Assembly: GCA_945928575.1 (NCBI GenBank)
Contig: CAMENP010000007.1
Location: 1 to 64,000 of the forward strand
Direction: 5' to 3'
DNA length: 64,000 nt
Source: an uncultured Butyrivibrio sp.
Lineage (GTDB): Bacteria > Bacillota > Clostridia > Lachnospirales > Lachnospiraceae
In this document: positions 33,442-40,900 of the stretch, piece after piece
Layout of the letters: each line of letters starts with the position of its first letter
How positions within the stretch are numbered: position 1 is the stretch's first letter
Made by a program: the position numbers and the translations under genes
Notes under the pieces: generated by a model
The model's database searches: none
What the model saw: only the letters and a program-made list of their open reading frames with translations
What the model was told of the DNA's origin: nothing

Positions 33442-33462
33442 GCCGCGAAAATATGTCATAAT
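33434..33462 (+). promoter_or_regulatory. Promoter of the choloylglycine-hydrolase-like gene
   Basis: TTTGTA at 33434-33439, 17-base spacer, CATAAT at 33457-33462. Its -35 overlaps that of the divergent MATE promoter, so the two may compete. Confidence 0.5.
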
Positions 33463-33497
33463 ATAAAAAGAATATATACAGATAAGGAGACAATAAG

Positions 33498-34472
33498 ATG
33501 TGTACAGCAGCGACATATAAGACTAAGGGAGCGTATTACGGAAGGACTCTTGATTATGAATTTTCATACGGAGAAGAAGTTTGTATAACACCGAGAAATT
33601 ACAGGTTCGATTTCAGATATATGGGAAGCATGGACAGACATTATGCAATTATCGGAATGGCATTTATCGTGGATGATTACCCATTATACTATGATGCCAT
33701 GAATGAAAAAGGATTGTGGATGGCCGGGCTGAATTTTGTAGGCAATGCCGTTTATGCCGAGGTAAAGGACGGACTTAAGAACGTGGCTCAGTATGAGTTT
33801 ATTCCGTGGGTGTTGTCGCAGTGTGTCGATATTAAGGCGGCTGTCAAACTGGTTCATGAGCTGAATCTTGTGGGAACACCGTACAGCGATAAACTGCCTA
33901 CGGCCGGACTGCACTGGATGATTGCAGACAGGACGGGTGCGGTAACGGTTGAAAGCACGGATAAGGGACTTACGGTATATGACAACCCTGCCGGTGTGCT
34001 TACCAACAATCCGCCTTTTGACATGCAGATGTTCGGACTCAATAATTATATGAACCTTTCTCCGAAACAGCCTGATAACAGATTTTCGACAGGACTGGAA
34101 CTTAAGACATACAGCCGCGGAATGGGCGCACTGGGACTCCCGGGAGATTTATCGTCGGCATCGAGATTCGTGAGGGCGGCATATACAAGAGCCAATTCCG
34201 TATCGGGAGAAAGCGAAGAAGAGAGCGTGGGACAGTTTTTCCATATACTCGGTTCGGTCGAACAGCAGAGAGGATGTTGTGAGGTAGCGGACGGAAAATA
34301 TGAGATTACAATATATACGTCATGCTGCAGTGCCGACAAAGGAATTTATTATTATACAACATACAACAACAGGCAGATTAACGCGGTTGATATGAACAGG
34401 GAAGACCTCAACGGCAGCGGACTTAAGCGTTATCCGCTTATTCAGGAAGAAAATATCAATTATGTCAACTGA
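33498..34472 (+). CDS. Choloylglycine hydrolase family enzyme (bile-salt-hydrolase-like)
   Basis: A 324-residue Ntn hydrolase of the size of Gram-positive bile salt hydrolases. The nucleophile is Cys2 directly after the initiator Met (MCTAATY), exposed after Met removal. Arg16 and Asp19 in GRTLDYE, Asn in MAGLNFVGN, Asn in LTNNPPFDMQ and Arg in SSASRFVRAAY match the other catalytic positions of the BSH/penicillin V acylase family. It probably hydrolyses the amide bond of conjugated bile salts, but penicillin acylases share these residues, so no gene symbol is given. AAGGAG precedes the ATG. It is likely a single-gene unit and cytoplasmic. Confidence 0.9.
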   Translation: MCTAATYKTKGAYYGRTLDYEFSYGEEVCITPRNYRFDFRYMGSMDRHYAIIGMAFIVDDYPLYYDAMNEKGLWMAGLNFVGNAVYAEVKDGLKNVAQYEFIPWVLSQCVDIKAAVKLVHELNLVGTPYSDKLPTAGLHWMIADRTGAVTVESTDKGLTVYDNPAGVLTNNPPFDMQMFGLNNYMNLSPKQPDNRFSTGLELKTYSRGMGALGLPGDLSSASRFVRAAYTRANSVSGESEEESVGQFFHILGSVEQQRGCCEVADGKYEITIYTSCCSADKGIYYYTTYNNRQINAVDMNREDLNGSGLKRYPLIQEENINYVN

Positions 34473-34485
34473 TACCGCTTTGTGC

Positions 34486-34515
34486 TTGCATAATAATGCA
34501 GAGTTGTGGTATCAT
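34486..34515 (+). promoter_or_regulatory. Probable promoter of putP
   Basis: TTGCAT at 34486-34491, 18-base spacer, TATCAT at 34510-34515, about 37 bases before the start codon. Confidence 0.5.
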
Positions 34516-34552
34516 TAATAAATATTTCAGAAAACGGAAAGAGGAATGAAGA

Positions 34553-36088
34553 ATGTTGTCATCAACGATTAATTTTTGTATCATTGCAACGATAGTTATT
34601 TATCTGCTTGCAATGCTTGCGATTGGTTTTGTATTCAGCAAAAACAACAGCGACAGTAAGGACTTCTATCTCGGCGGACGTAAGATGGGTCCGATTGTTA
34701 CGGCAATGAGCGCAGAGGCGAGTGATATGTCAAGCTGGCTTCTGATGGGACTTCCGGGATTAGCGTATCTTACAGGCGTTGCAAGTCCGGGATGGACGGC
34801 GCTCGGACTCGGAATCGGTACATGGTTTAACTGGCTTATAGTTGCCAGACGTATCCGAAGGTACTCGGCGAATATTAATGCAATTACAGTGCCGGAGTTT
34901 TATTCAAAGAGATATCATGATAACTCCAACGTACTCAATGCTATTGCGGCGCTGGTAATAATTGTATTTTTCATACCGTATACGGCATCGGGTTTTGCAG
35001 CCTGCGGTAAGCTTTTTAACAGTCTTTTCGGTGTTGACTATATGGTAGCAATGTTGATTTCGGCAGCAGTTATCGTAGGATACACTATTATGGGCGGCTT
35101 CAAGGCGGTTTCCACGACGGACCTTATACAGAGTATAGTCATGACGGTCGCACTTGTCGTTGTTGTCACATTCGGAATCAATAAGGCTGGCGGAGTCGAA
35201 GCCGTTATCGACAATGCAAAGAGCCTTCCGGGTTATCTCTCCATGGGAGCATCATATGATGTCGGAACCAATTCGTCGACACCGTACAGCTTCCTCACAA
35301 TTGTGTCCACTATGGCGTGGGGACTCGGATATTTCGGAATGCCGCACATACTTCTCAGATTTATGGCAATCAAGGACGAGAAAAAACTTGTACTTTCAAG
35401 AAGAATTGCTACAATCTGGGTATTCATAGCGATGGGTGTTACTATTTTTATCGGTATGGTCGGACTCGGAATGACGAAGGCAGGAGAACTCGGTTTCCTT
35501 TCGGGAAGCTCAAGTGAGACTATTATCGTTGAGATAGCGGGACTTATAAGCAGGCACGGAGTGCTTGCCGCAATAGTTGCCGGACTTATTCTTGCCGGAA
35601 TACTTGCGGCCACGATGTCAACGGCGGACAGCCAGATGCTTGCGGCTGCATCCAGCGTATCACAGAATATAGTACAGGATTTCTTCAAAGTTAAGATAAG
35701 TGAGAAAAAGAGCCTCCTTGTAGCGAGACTTACAATAGTAGTAATCAGTCTTATCGGAGTATTTCTTGCAAGAAACCCTGATTCAAGCGTGTTTAGTATA
35801 GTATCATTTGCATGGGCAGGATTCGGAGGAGCTTTCGGAGCGGTAACGCTTTGTGCTCTGTTCTGGAAGAGAAGCAATAAATGGGGTGCGCTCGCCGGAA
35901 TGATTGGCGGCGGTGTTATGGTTTTTGTATGGAAATACGCCATCAGACCTCTCGGAGGAGCATGGGATATCTACGAACTCCTTCCGGCATTCGTATTCTC
36001 ATTAATCCTTATTATAGTTGTCAGCCTTCTGACGAAGAAGCCTGAAGAGACGATAGTTGAGGAATTTGAGGCTGCCAAGGCAAAATAA
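34553..36088 (+). CDS. putP: Sodium/proline symporter
   Basis: A 511-residue transporter of the solute:sodium symporter family with about 13 helices. The early motif DFYLGGRKMGPIVTAMSAEASDMSSWLLMGLPG is the PutP-specific start (core: SAxASDMSSWLL). The AATMSTADSQMLAAASSVSQNI segment carries the second sodium-site Ser/Thr residues. Full length. It imports proline with Na+, for nutrition or osmoprotection. It is monocistronic by context, with a terminator right after. Confidence 0.94.
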   Translation: MLSSTINFCIIATIVIYLLAMLAIGFVFSKNNSDSKDFYLGGRKMGPIVTAMSAEASDMSSWLLMGLPGLAYLTGVASPGWTALGLGIGTWFNWLIVARRIRRYSANINAITVPEFYSKRYHDNSNVLNAIAALVIIVFFIPYTASGFAACGKLFNSLFGVDYMVAMLISAAVIVGYTIMGGFKAVSTTDLIQSIVMTVALVVVVTFGINKAGGVEAVIDNAKSLPGYLSMGASYDVGTNSSTPYSFLTIVSTMAWGLGYFGMPHILLRFMAIKDEKKLVLSRRIATIWVFIAMGVTIFIGMVGLGMTKAGELGFLSGSSSETIIVEIAGLISRHGVLAAIVAGLILAGILAATMSTADSQMLAAASSVSQNIVQDFFKVKISEKKSLLVARLTIVVISLIGVFLARNPDSSVFSIVSFAWAGFGGAFGAVTLCALFWKRSNKWGALAGMIGGGVMVFVWKYAIRPLGGAWDIYELLPAFVFSLILIIVVSLLTKKPEETIVEEFEAAKAK

Positions 36089-36112
36089 ATTGTTGATACA
36101 TATAAACTTAAG

Positions 36113-36142
36113 CACCGCGTCAATCAAATGATGCGGTGTTTT
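36113..36142 (+). terminator. Terminator after putP
   Basis: A ten-base-pair stem (36113-36122 with 36129-36138, one G-T pair), six-base loop and TTTT. Confidence 0.75.
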
Positions 36143-36166
36143 AGCGAGAAGAGAAAGGAGATAGTT

Positions 36167-37546
36167 ATGTCAGAGAAAAATTATGTGCAGGAACTTGTGG
36201 ATATAATAAGGTCAGGCCTTCCGGAAAATGAGCTTGTGGACAGAATATCGGATTATCACGATAATGATATTGCCGAGGCGCTCACAAAACTTGATAAAGA
36301 AGAACGTGTCAAAGTATATTATGCTATGGGCGCGGAACGCATGGCAGAGATTTTTGCATATCTCGACGACGCAGAGGATTACCTGAGAGAACTCCCGATG
36401 GAGAGCGTTGCCAAGGTTATTTCCGAAATGGACTCGGATGATGCGGTTGACGTCCTCGAAGATATGGACGACTCGACAAGGCACAGAATAGTTGAGATGC
36501 TTGATGAAGATGCCGGGGATGACGTAAGACTCCTGCTCTCATATGATGACGATGAAATCGGTAGCTGCATGACTACGAATTTTATCGTTATCCATAACAA
36601 TCTCACAATCAAGCAGGCCATGCACGAACTTGTAAAACAGGCCGGTGACAACGACAACATTTCAACAATATATGTAGTAGATGATAATGACAAATTCTAC
36701 GGAGCAATCGACTTAAAAGATCTGATAGTTGCCAGGGAAAATGATAATCTTGAGGATCTGATAAGCCGTTCGTATCCGTATGTGAGAACGCGTGAAAAGA
36801 TAAGCGAATGTATCGAAGAACTCAAGGATTATGCGGAGGATTCCATCCCGGTACTCCTTGAAAACGGCAAGATTGCCGGTATCATAACCGCGCAGGATAT
36901 CGTCGAAGCGGTCGATGATGAGATGGGCGAGGATTATGCAAAGCTCGCTGGTCTTACTTCTGAGGAGGATCTTAATGAGCCGACGCTCTTAAGCATGAAA
37001 AAAAGACTTCCGTGGCTCATAATACTTCTTTTCCTCGGAATGGGAGTATCTTCCGTCGTGGGAATATTTGAGGAAGTTGTTGCGGTGCTTCCGGTAGTGA
37101 TGTGCTTCCAGTCTCTCATACTTGACATGGCGGGCAATGTCGGAACGCAGTCACTTGCCGTCACGATCCGTGTCCTCATGGACGAGAATCTGACGGTGGC
37201 TCAGAAATTAAAACTCGTGGTCAAAGAAATGAAAACGGGATTTTTAAACGGCGTGTGTCTTGCGGTCATGTCATTTCTGTTCCTTGGATTGTATATACAT
37301 TTTTTCAGAAAATATGATATAGGACATTCATTCCTTATCGCGGCCTGCGTCGGAGTGTCACTTATTGTTGCGATGGTGATATCAAGCCTTGTTGGAACGG
37401 TCATTCCTATATTTTTTAAGAAAATCAAGGTCGACCCGGCTGTCGCATCCGGCCCGCTCATCACAACGGTCAATGACCTGGTGGCTGTTGTGGTATATTA
37501 TGGCCTGACATGGATTTTTCTTATAAATATGCTTCATATTGCGTGA
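36167..37546 (+). CDS. mgtE: Magnesium transporter MgtE
   Basis: 459 residues. The MgtE N domain (about 20-125) has acidic repeats such as MDSDDAVDVLEDMD. Two CBS domains (about 135-265) act as the Mg2+ sensor, and a plug helix and five membrane helices (about 285-455) follow, including QSLILDMAGNVGTQSLAVTIR, the pore-lining motif. The channel imports Mg2+ and closes when cytosolic Mg2+ is high. AAAGGAG fixes the ATG at 36167; an earlier in-frame ATG at 36128 lies inside the putP terminator. Its stop codon directly abuts the stop of the convergent ktrA. Confidence 0.95.
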   Translation: MSEKNYVQELVDIIRSGLPENELVDRISDYHDNDIAEALTKLDKEERVKVYYAMGAERMAEIFAYLDDAEDYLRELPMESVAKVISEMDSDDAVDVLEDMDDSTRHRIVEMLDEDAGDDVRLLLSYDDDEIGSCMTTNFIVIHNNLTIKQAMHELVKQAGDNDNISTIYVVDDNDKFYGAIDLKDLIVARENDNLEDLISRSYPYVRTREKISECIEELKDYAEDSIPVLLENGKIAGIITAQDIVEAVDDEMGEDYAKLAGLTSEEDLNEPTLLSMKKRLPWLIILLFLGMGVSSVVGIFEEVVAVLPVVMCFQSLILDMAGNVGTQSLAVTIRVLMDENLTVAQKLKLVVKEMKTGFLNGVCLAVMSFLFLGLYIHFFRKYDIGHSFLIAACVGVSLIVAMVISSLVGTVIPIFFKKIKVDPAVASGPLITTVNDLVAVVVYYGLTWIFLINMLHIA

Positions 37547-38221
37547 TTATTTTTCCGCCCATTCAAGCATGCGGTTAAGCCCCTTCTTGCCACCCGATAT
37601 AAAGAGAATATCGCCGGCTCTGAATTTATAATCCGGGACGACATTATCTATGACGGAACCTTTATTTTCGATAGCGATTATATTGGTTCCGAATTCTTTG
37701 CGCGGATTTACTTCGCGGACGGCCATACCGATGATTTTATCGGGAACATTTAATTTGCTGATGCTTATTTTTTCACTGAGCTGCACAAAATCAAGGATTT
37801 TGGAGGTCTCAAGCCTGTGTGCGAGGCGGATTGCCATATCACGTTCAGGGTAAACGACCTCGGCACCGAGTTTCTCTAAGATTTCACCGTGTTCAATGCT
37901 TGTCGCCTTGGAGATGACGGCAGGGACACCGAGGCTTACCAGATTAAGGGTGGTAAGGATTGATGTGTCCATATGGGAACCGGTGCATACAATCGCAACA
38001 TCACAATTCTGAATGCCGGTCTCTGCAAGGGATTTCTTGTCAAGATTATGAACGACATATGCATTGTCAGTGTAATCGCGCAGTTCGCGCACCTTCTCTT
38101 CATCACGGTCAAGTACCATTATATCCGCTTCGGCGGTCGCAAGCTCTATTGCAAGCGCATAACCGAAACGTCCAAGACCGATTATACCGTATGTCTTTTT
38201 TGCATTTTTTTTCTTATACAT
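37547..38221 (-). CDS. ktrA: Potassium uptake regulatory subunit (RCK/TrkA-N, TrkA-C)
   Basis: A 224-residue cytoplasmic gating ring protein. The nucleotide-binding fold begins YGIIGLGRFGYALA (GxGxxG) and continues with VLDRDEEKV. The C-terminal TrkA-C domain runs about 140-220 and may bind c-di-AMP. It controls the KtrB channel encoded just upstream in the same operon (16-base gap). AAGGAG precedes the ATG. It is convergent with mgtE with no base between the two stop codons. Confidence 0.93.
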   Translation of the reverse strand: MYKKKNAKKTYGIIGLGRFGYALAIELATAEADIMVLDRDEEKVRELRDYTDNAYVVHNLDKKSLAETGIQNCDVAIVCTGSHMDTSILTTLNLVSLGVPAVISKATSIEHGEILEKLGAEVVYPERDMAIRLAHRLETSKILDFVQLSEKISISKLNVPDKIIGMAVREVNPRKEFGTNIIAIENKGSVIDNVVPDYKFRAGDILFISGGKKGLNRMLEWAEK

Positions 38222-38237
38222 ATCAAATCTCCTTAAA

Positions 38238-39539
38238 TTATCCTATTGAAATATTGCCGTCAGGGAAGCTTACGCGTTCACCTTTGTTAAAATACCATAA
38301 AGTAGCGATTGTAAGCGGTCCGAGCCTGCCGATGTACATTATAATAATTGATAATATTTTGCTTCCGGTTGTGAGAGAACCGGTAATTCCGGTTGAAAGT
38401 CCGGTGGTTCCGAATGCACTTGTAATCTCAAAAAGTATGTCCGACATGTCGATTCCGGGTTCGAGTGCAGACATTATGAAAGAGCCTGTAAGCACGATTG
38501 TAAGCCCCATAAGCAATATGACGGAGGCTTTGCGGAAGGCATTGACCGGAACCGAATAACGGAAGGCTTTTTCGGAACGGTTGGTGGCAGCTGACTTAAT
38601 TCCCTGAAGCAGCACGAAAAATGTTGTGGTCTTAATACCGCCGCCGGTTGAACCGGGCGATGCACCGATAAACATCAGAACGATTATGACTATCCTTCCG
38701 GCATTGGTAAATTTTCCGAGCGGGTAAGTGTAGAATCCCGCCGTCCTGGCCGATACACTCTGGAAAAAAGCACCGAGTACGCTTATATTCTCGGTGAGCA
38801 TAAGAAGAAGTGCACCCACTATAATCAAACAGGCACTCATGGAAAGCACAACCTTGGTGTGCATGGAGAATCTGCGCCAGCAAAATTTCTTACCGATAAC
38901 TTCTCTTATAAGAAGAAAACCGATTCCGCCGAATATTATCAATAATATCGTGATTATGTTAAAATATACATTATTCTGGTATCCCGAAAGACTCCTGCCT
39001 CCGCCAAAGATATCAATACCGGAATTGTTAAATGCTGCTATTGAGTGAAAAAAGCTTAATCCAATGGCTCTTGCCGGCGGATAATCCCGTATAAACACAA
39101 AGAAAGTTAAAAACGCTCCCGCAGCTTCAAATGCAAGGGTTGTTAAAAATACGCTCTGGACAAACTTCACAACTCCTTTGCCTGAATCAAGGTTCATGGC
39201 GTCCTTTATTATGGCACGTCCCTTTAAATTGACTTTTTTACGCATTGCAAGAATGACGCCGGCACCTACGGATGTTACACCCAGGCCTCCGATCTGGATC
39301 AGAAGTCCCAGTATAAATTGTCCCACAGTGCTGAAAGTATCGCCCGCTTCAATAGAAAGCAGACCGGTAACACAGACAGCGCTTGTTGATGTGTAAAGCG
39401 CATCAATGTAGTGAAGTGAACCTGGATGCTTAAGGCTTACCGGCAGCATAAGAAGTCCCGAACCTATAAAAATAATGGCTATAAATCCTATCGCGACAAT
39501 ACGCGCAGATGAAAGCCGCTTGAATATTCTCTGTAACAT
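38238..39539 (-). CDS. ktrB: Potassium uptake channel subunit (TrkH/KtrB family)
   Basis: A 433-residue membrane protein with four repeated M1-P-M2 units forming a K+ pore. Selectivity-filter-like segments include STSAVCVTGL, NNSGIDIFG, SARTAGF and SAFGTTGLSTG. SPGSTGGGIKTTTF is the gating-loop region. With KtrA it imports K+, probably Na+-dependent. Ribosome binding site GAGG. The leader is only about 25-30 bases long, so there is no c-di-AMP riboswitch here. Confidence 0.94.
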   Translation of the reverse strand: MLQRIFKRLSSARIVAIGFIAIIFIGSGLLMLPVSLKHPGSLHYIDALYTSTSAVCVTGLLSIEAGDTFSTVGQFILGLLIQIGGLGVTSVGAGVILAMRKKVNLKGRAIIKDAMNLDSGKGVVKFVQSVFLTTLAFEAAGAFLTFFVFIRDYPPARAIGLSFFHSIAAFNNSGIDIFGGGRSLSGYQNNVYFNIITILLIIFGGIGFLLIREVIGKKFCWRRFSMHTKVVLSMSACLIIVGALLLMLTENISVLGAFFQSVSARTAGFYTYPLGKFTNAGRIVIIVLMFIGASPGSTGGGIKTTTFFVLLQGIKSAATNRSEKAFRYSVPVNAFRKASVILLMGLTIVLTGSFIMSALEPGIDMSDILFEITSAFGTTGLSTGITGSLTTGSKILSIIIMYIGRLGPLTIATLWYFNKGERVSFPDGNISIG

Positions 39540-39573
39540 AGTAACCTCTTTTATTCAGATATATATGAACATC

Positions 39574-39601
39574 ATTATAGCATATCCGGGCCAAAAGTCT
39601 A
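39574..39601 (-). promoter_or_regulatory. Promoter of ktrBA (minus strand)
   Basis: Minus strand: TAGACT (complement of 39596-39601), 16-base spacer, TATAAT (complement of 39574-39579) with an upstream TG (extended -10). Confidence 0.65.
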
Positions 39602-39616
39602 TTATATAAATAATTA

Positions 39617-39645
39617 TTGTTGAAAGTGCAATAATGTGGTAATCT
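39617..39645 (+). promoter_or_regulatory. Promoter of the aldo/keto reductase gene
   Basis: TTGTTG at 39617-39622, 17-base spacer, TAATCT at 39640-39645. Confidence 0.5.
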
Positions 39646-39680
39646 GTAATTGCACGGGGAGTGACGCGGAGGTGTAATAT

Positions 39681-40682
39681 ATGGCAGATGTATATGTTGC
39701 TGATGATAGCAGATATGATAAGATGAAGTATAACAGAGTAGGAAACAGCGGACTTAAATTTCCGGCAGTTTCACTTGGCTTGTGGCATAATTTCGGATCC
39801 AAGGATAATTATGATAATATGAAAGCCATGTTAAGAACTGCATTTAACAACGGAATAACACAGTTTGACCTTGCGAATAATTACGGCCCGGTATACGGAA
39901 GCGCAGAGGCGAATGCAGGAAGACTTCTTGCAGAGGATTTTAAGCCATACAGGGATGAGCTTGTAATAACGACCAAGGCAGGTTTTGATATGTGGCCGGG
40001 TCCGTACGGTGACCACGGAAACCGTAAATATCTTATGGCAAGTATCGACCAGAGCCTTAAGAGACTGGGCCTTGATTATGTGGATATTTTTTACCATCAC
40101 AGGATGGATACGGAGACACCGCTTGAGGAGACAATGGGAGCGCTTGCAGATATTGTAAGGAGCGGCAAGGCATTGTATGCGGGCGTATCTAATTACAATG
40201 AAGAGTATACGCGCAAGGCATCGGAGATTCTTAAGAGCCTTCATTGTCCGTTTATAGTAAATCAGCGCAGATATTCTATTTTTGACAGGGAAATTGAGCA
40301 CGACGGTGTCAAATATTTCTGCAAGGAGAACGGAATAGGCATTATCGCATTCAGTCCGCTTGCACAAGGGTTATTGACCGATAAATACATGAACGGCATA
40401 CCGGAAGATTCCAGAATCAAGCGTGACGGAAGATTTCTTAAACCGGAGGCCATAAGCGAGGCATATATATCCAAGGTAAAAGCACTTAACAGGATTGCGG
40501 CGGACAGAGGACAGACACTTGCCCAGATGGCACTTTCGTGGATTCTGAAGGATGAAGATGTATGCTCGGTTCTTGTCGGAGCGTCAAGCCCGAAGCAGAT
40601 CGAGGAGGATGCGAAGATAGTCGGACATACTGAATTCCAAGCTGCCGAACTTGAGCAGATTAATGAAATTGTTCACAATTAA
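39681..40682 (+). CDS. Aldo/keto reductase, YghZ / L-glyceraldehyde-3-phosphate reductase type
   Basis: A 333-residue NADPH-dependent TIM-barrel reductase. The tetrad is visible: Asp in FDLANNYG with Tyr in the same segment, Lys in ITTKAGF and His in DIFYHHRMD. The start MKYNRVGNSGLKFPAVSLGLWHNFG and the YGPVYGSAE loop match YghZ and voltage-gated K+ channel beta-like members, which reduce small aldehydes such as L-glyceraldehyde 3-phosphate or methylglyoxal. Nothing in the context ties it to the neighbouring ktr operon. GGAGG precedes the ATG. Confidence 0.92.
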   Translation: MADVYVADDSRYDKMKYNRVGNSGLKFPAVSLGLWHNFGSKDNYDNMKAMLRTAFNNGITQFDLANNYGPVYGSAEANAGRLLAEDFKPYRDELVITTKAGFDMWPGPYGDHGNRKYLMASIDQSLKRLGLDYVDIFYHHRMDTETPLEETMGALADIVRSGKALYAGVSNYNEEYTRKASEILKSLHCPFIVNQRRYSIFDREIEHDGVKYFCKENGIGIIAFSPLAQGLLTDKYMNGIPEDSRIKRDGRFLKPEAISEAYISKVKALNRIAADRGQTLAQMALSWILKDEDVCSVLVGASSPKQIEEDAKIVGHTEFQAAELEQINEIVHN

Positions 40683-40686
40683 ATAC

Positions 40687-40715
40687 TTTACAAAACAATC
40701 TCCGTCTGTTATATT
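40687..40715 (+). promoter_or_regulatory. Promoter of the riboswitch-controlled P-type ATPase
   Basis: TTTACA at 40687-40692, 17-base spacer, TATATT at 40710-40715. Transcription should begin near 40722, two bases before the aptamer P1 stem. Confidence 0.75.
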
Positions 40716-40723
40716 CCTAATAT

Positions 40724-40838
40724 ACAAAAAGGGAGTAGTTGCATGCGTTTACCCGCATGTTCCGGCTATCGTCAGTACGTTCCTCTAACAGGAGCCGGTT
40801 GCCGGAGAACGAAACTGTCGTTAAACGAGACTTTTTGT
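40724..40838 (+). promoter_or_regulatory. yybP-ykoY (Mn2+) riboswitch aptamer
   Basis: The family signature AAAGGGAGTAG lies at 40728-40738. P1 can be drawn directly: ACAAAAAG (40724-40731) with CTTTTTGT (40831-40838). The 3' strand of P1 is also part of the downstream terminator stem, so forming P1 (metal bound) blocks termination: an ON switch. Internal hairpins (GCATGCG/CGCATGT-like at 40741-40758 and GCCGG/CCGGA near 40795-40805) fit the two coaxial arms. This class senses Mn2+ and commonly precedes metal exporters, as here. Confidence 0.87.
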
Positions 40839-40876
40839 GTGCATTTTTTTGGTGCGCACAAAGGGTCTCTTTTTTA
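40827..40876 (+). terminator. Riboswitch expression-platform terminator
   Basis: GAGAC (40827-40831) with GTCTC (40865-40869), and inside it TGTGTGC with GCGCACA, closed by a T-rich loop and followed by TTTTTT. It uses bases 40831-40838 that otherwise make aptamer P1. Confidence 0.85.
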
Positions 40877-40900
40877 TTATATTCTGAAAGGAGAATGGCT

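Noticed and set aside
36128..36166. Longer MgtE start
   Set aside because: The first ATG is inside the putP terminator; AAAGGAG points to ATG 36167.
39540..39574. c-di-AMP riboswitch before ktrB
   Set aside because: The predicted leader is only about 25-30 bases.
40739..40900. Longer P-type ATPase start
   Set aside because: The extension covers the riboswitch and its terminator and does not resemble the family.
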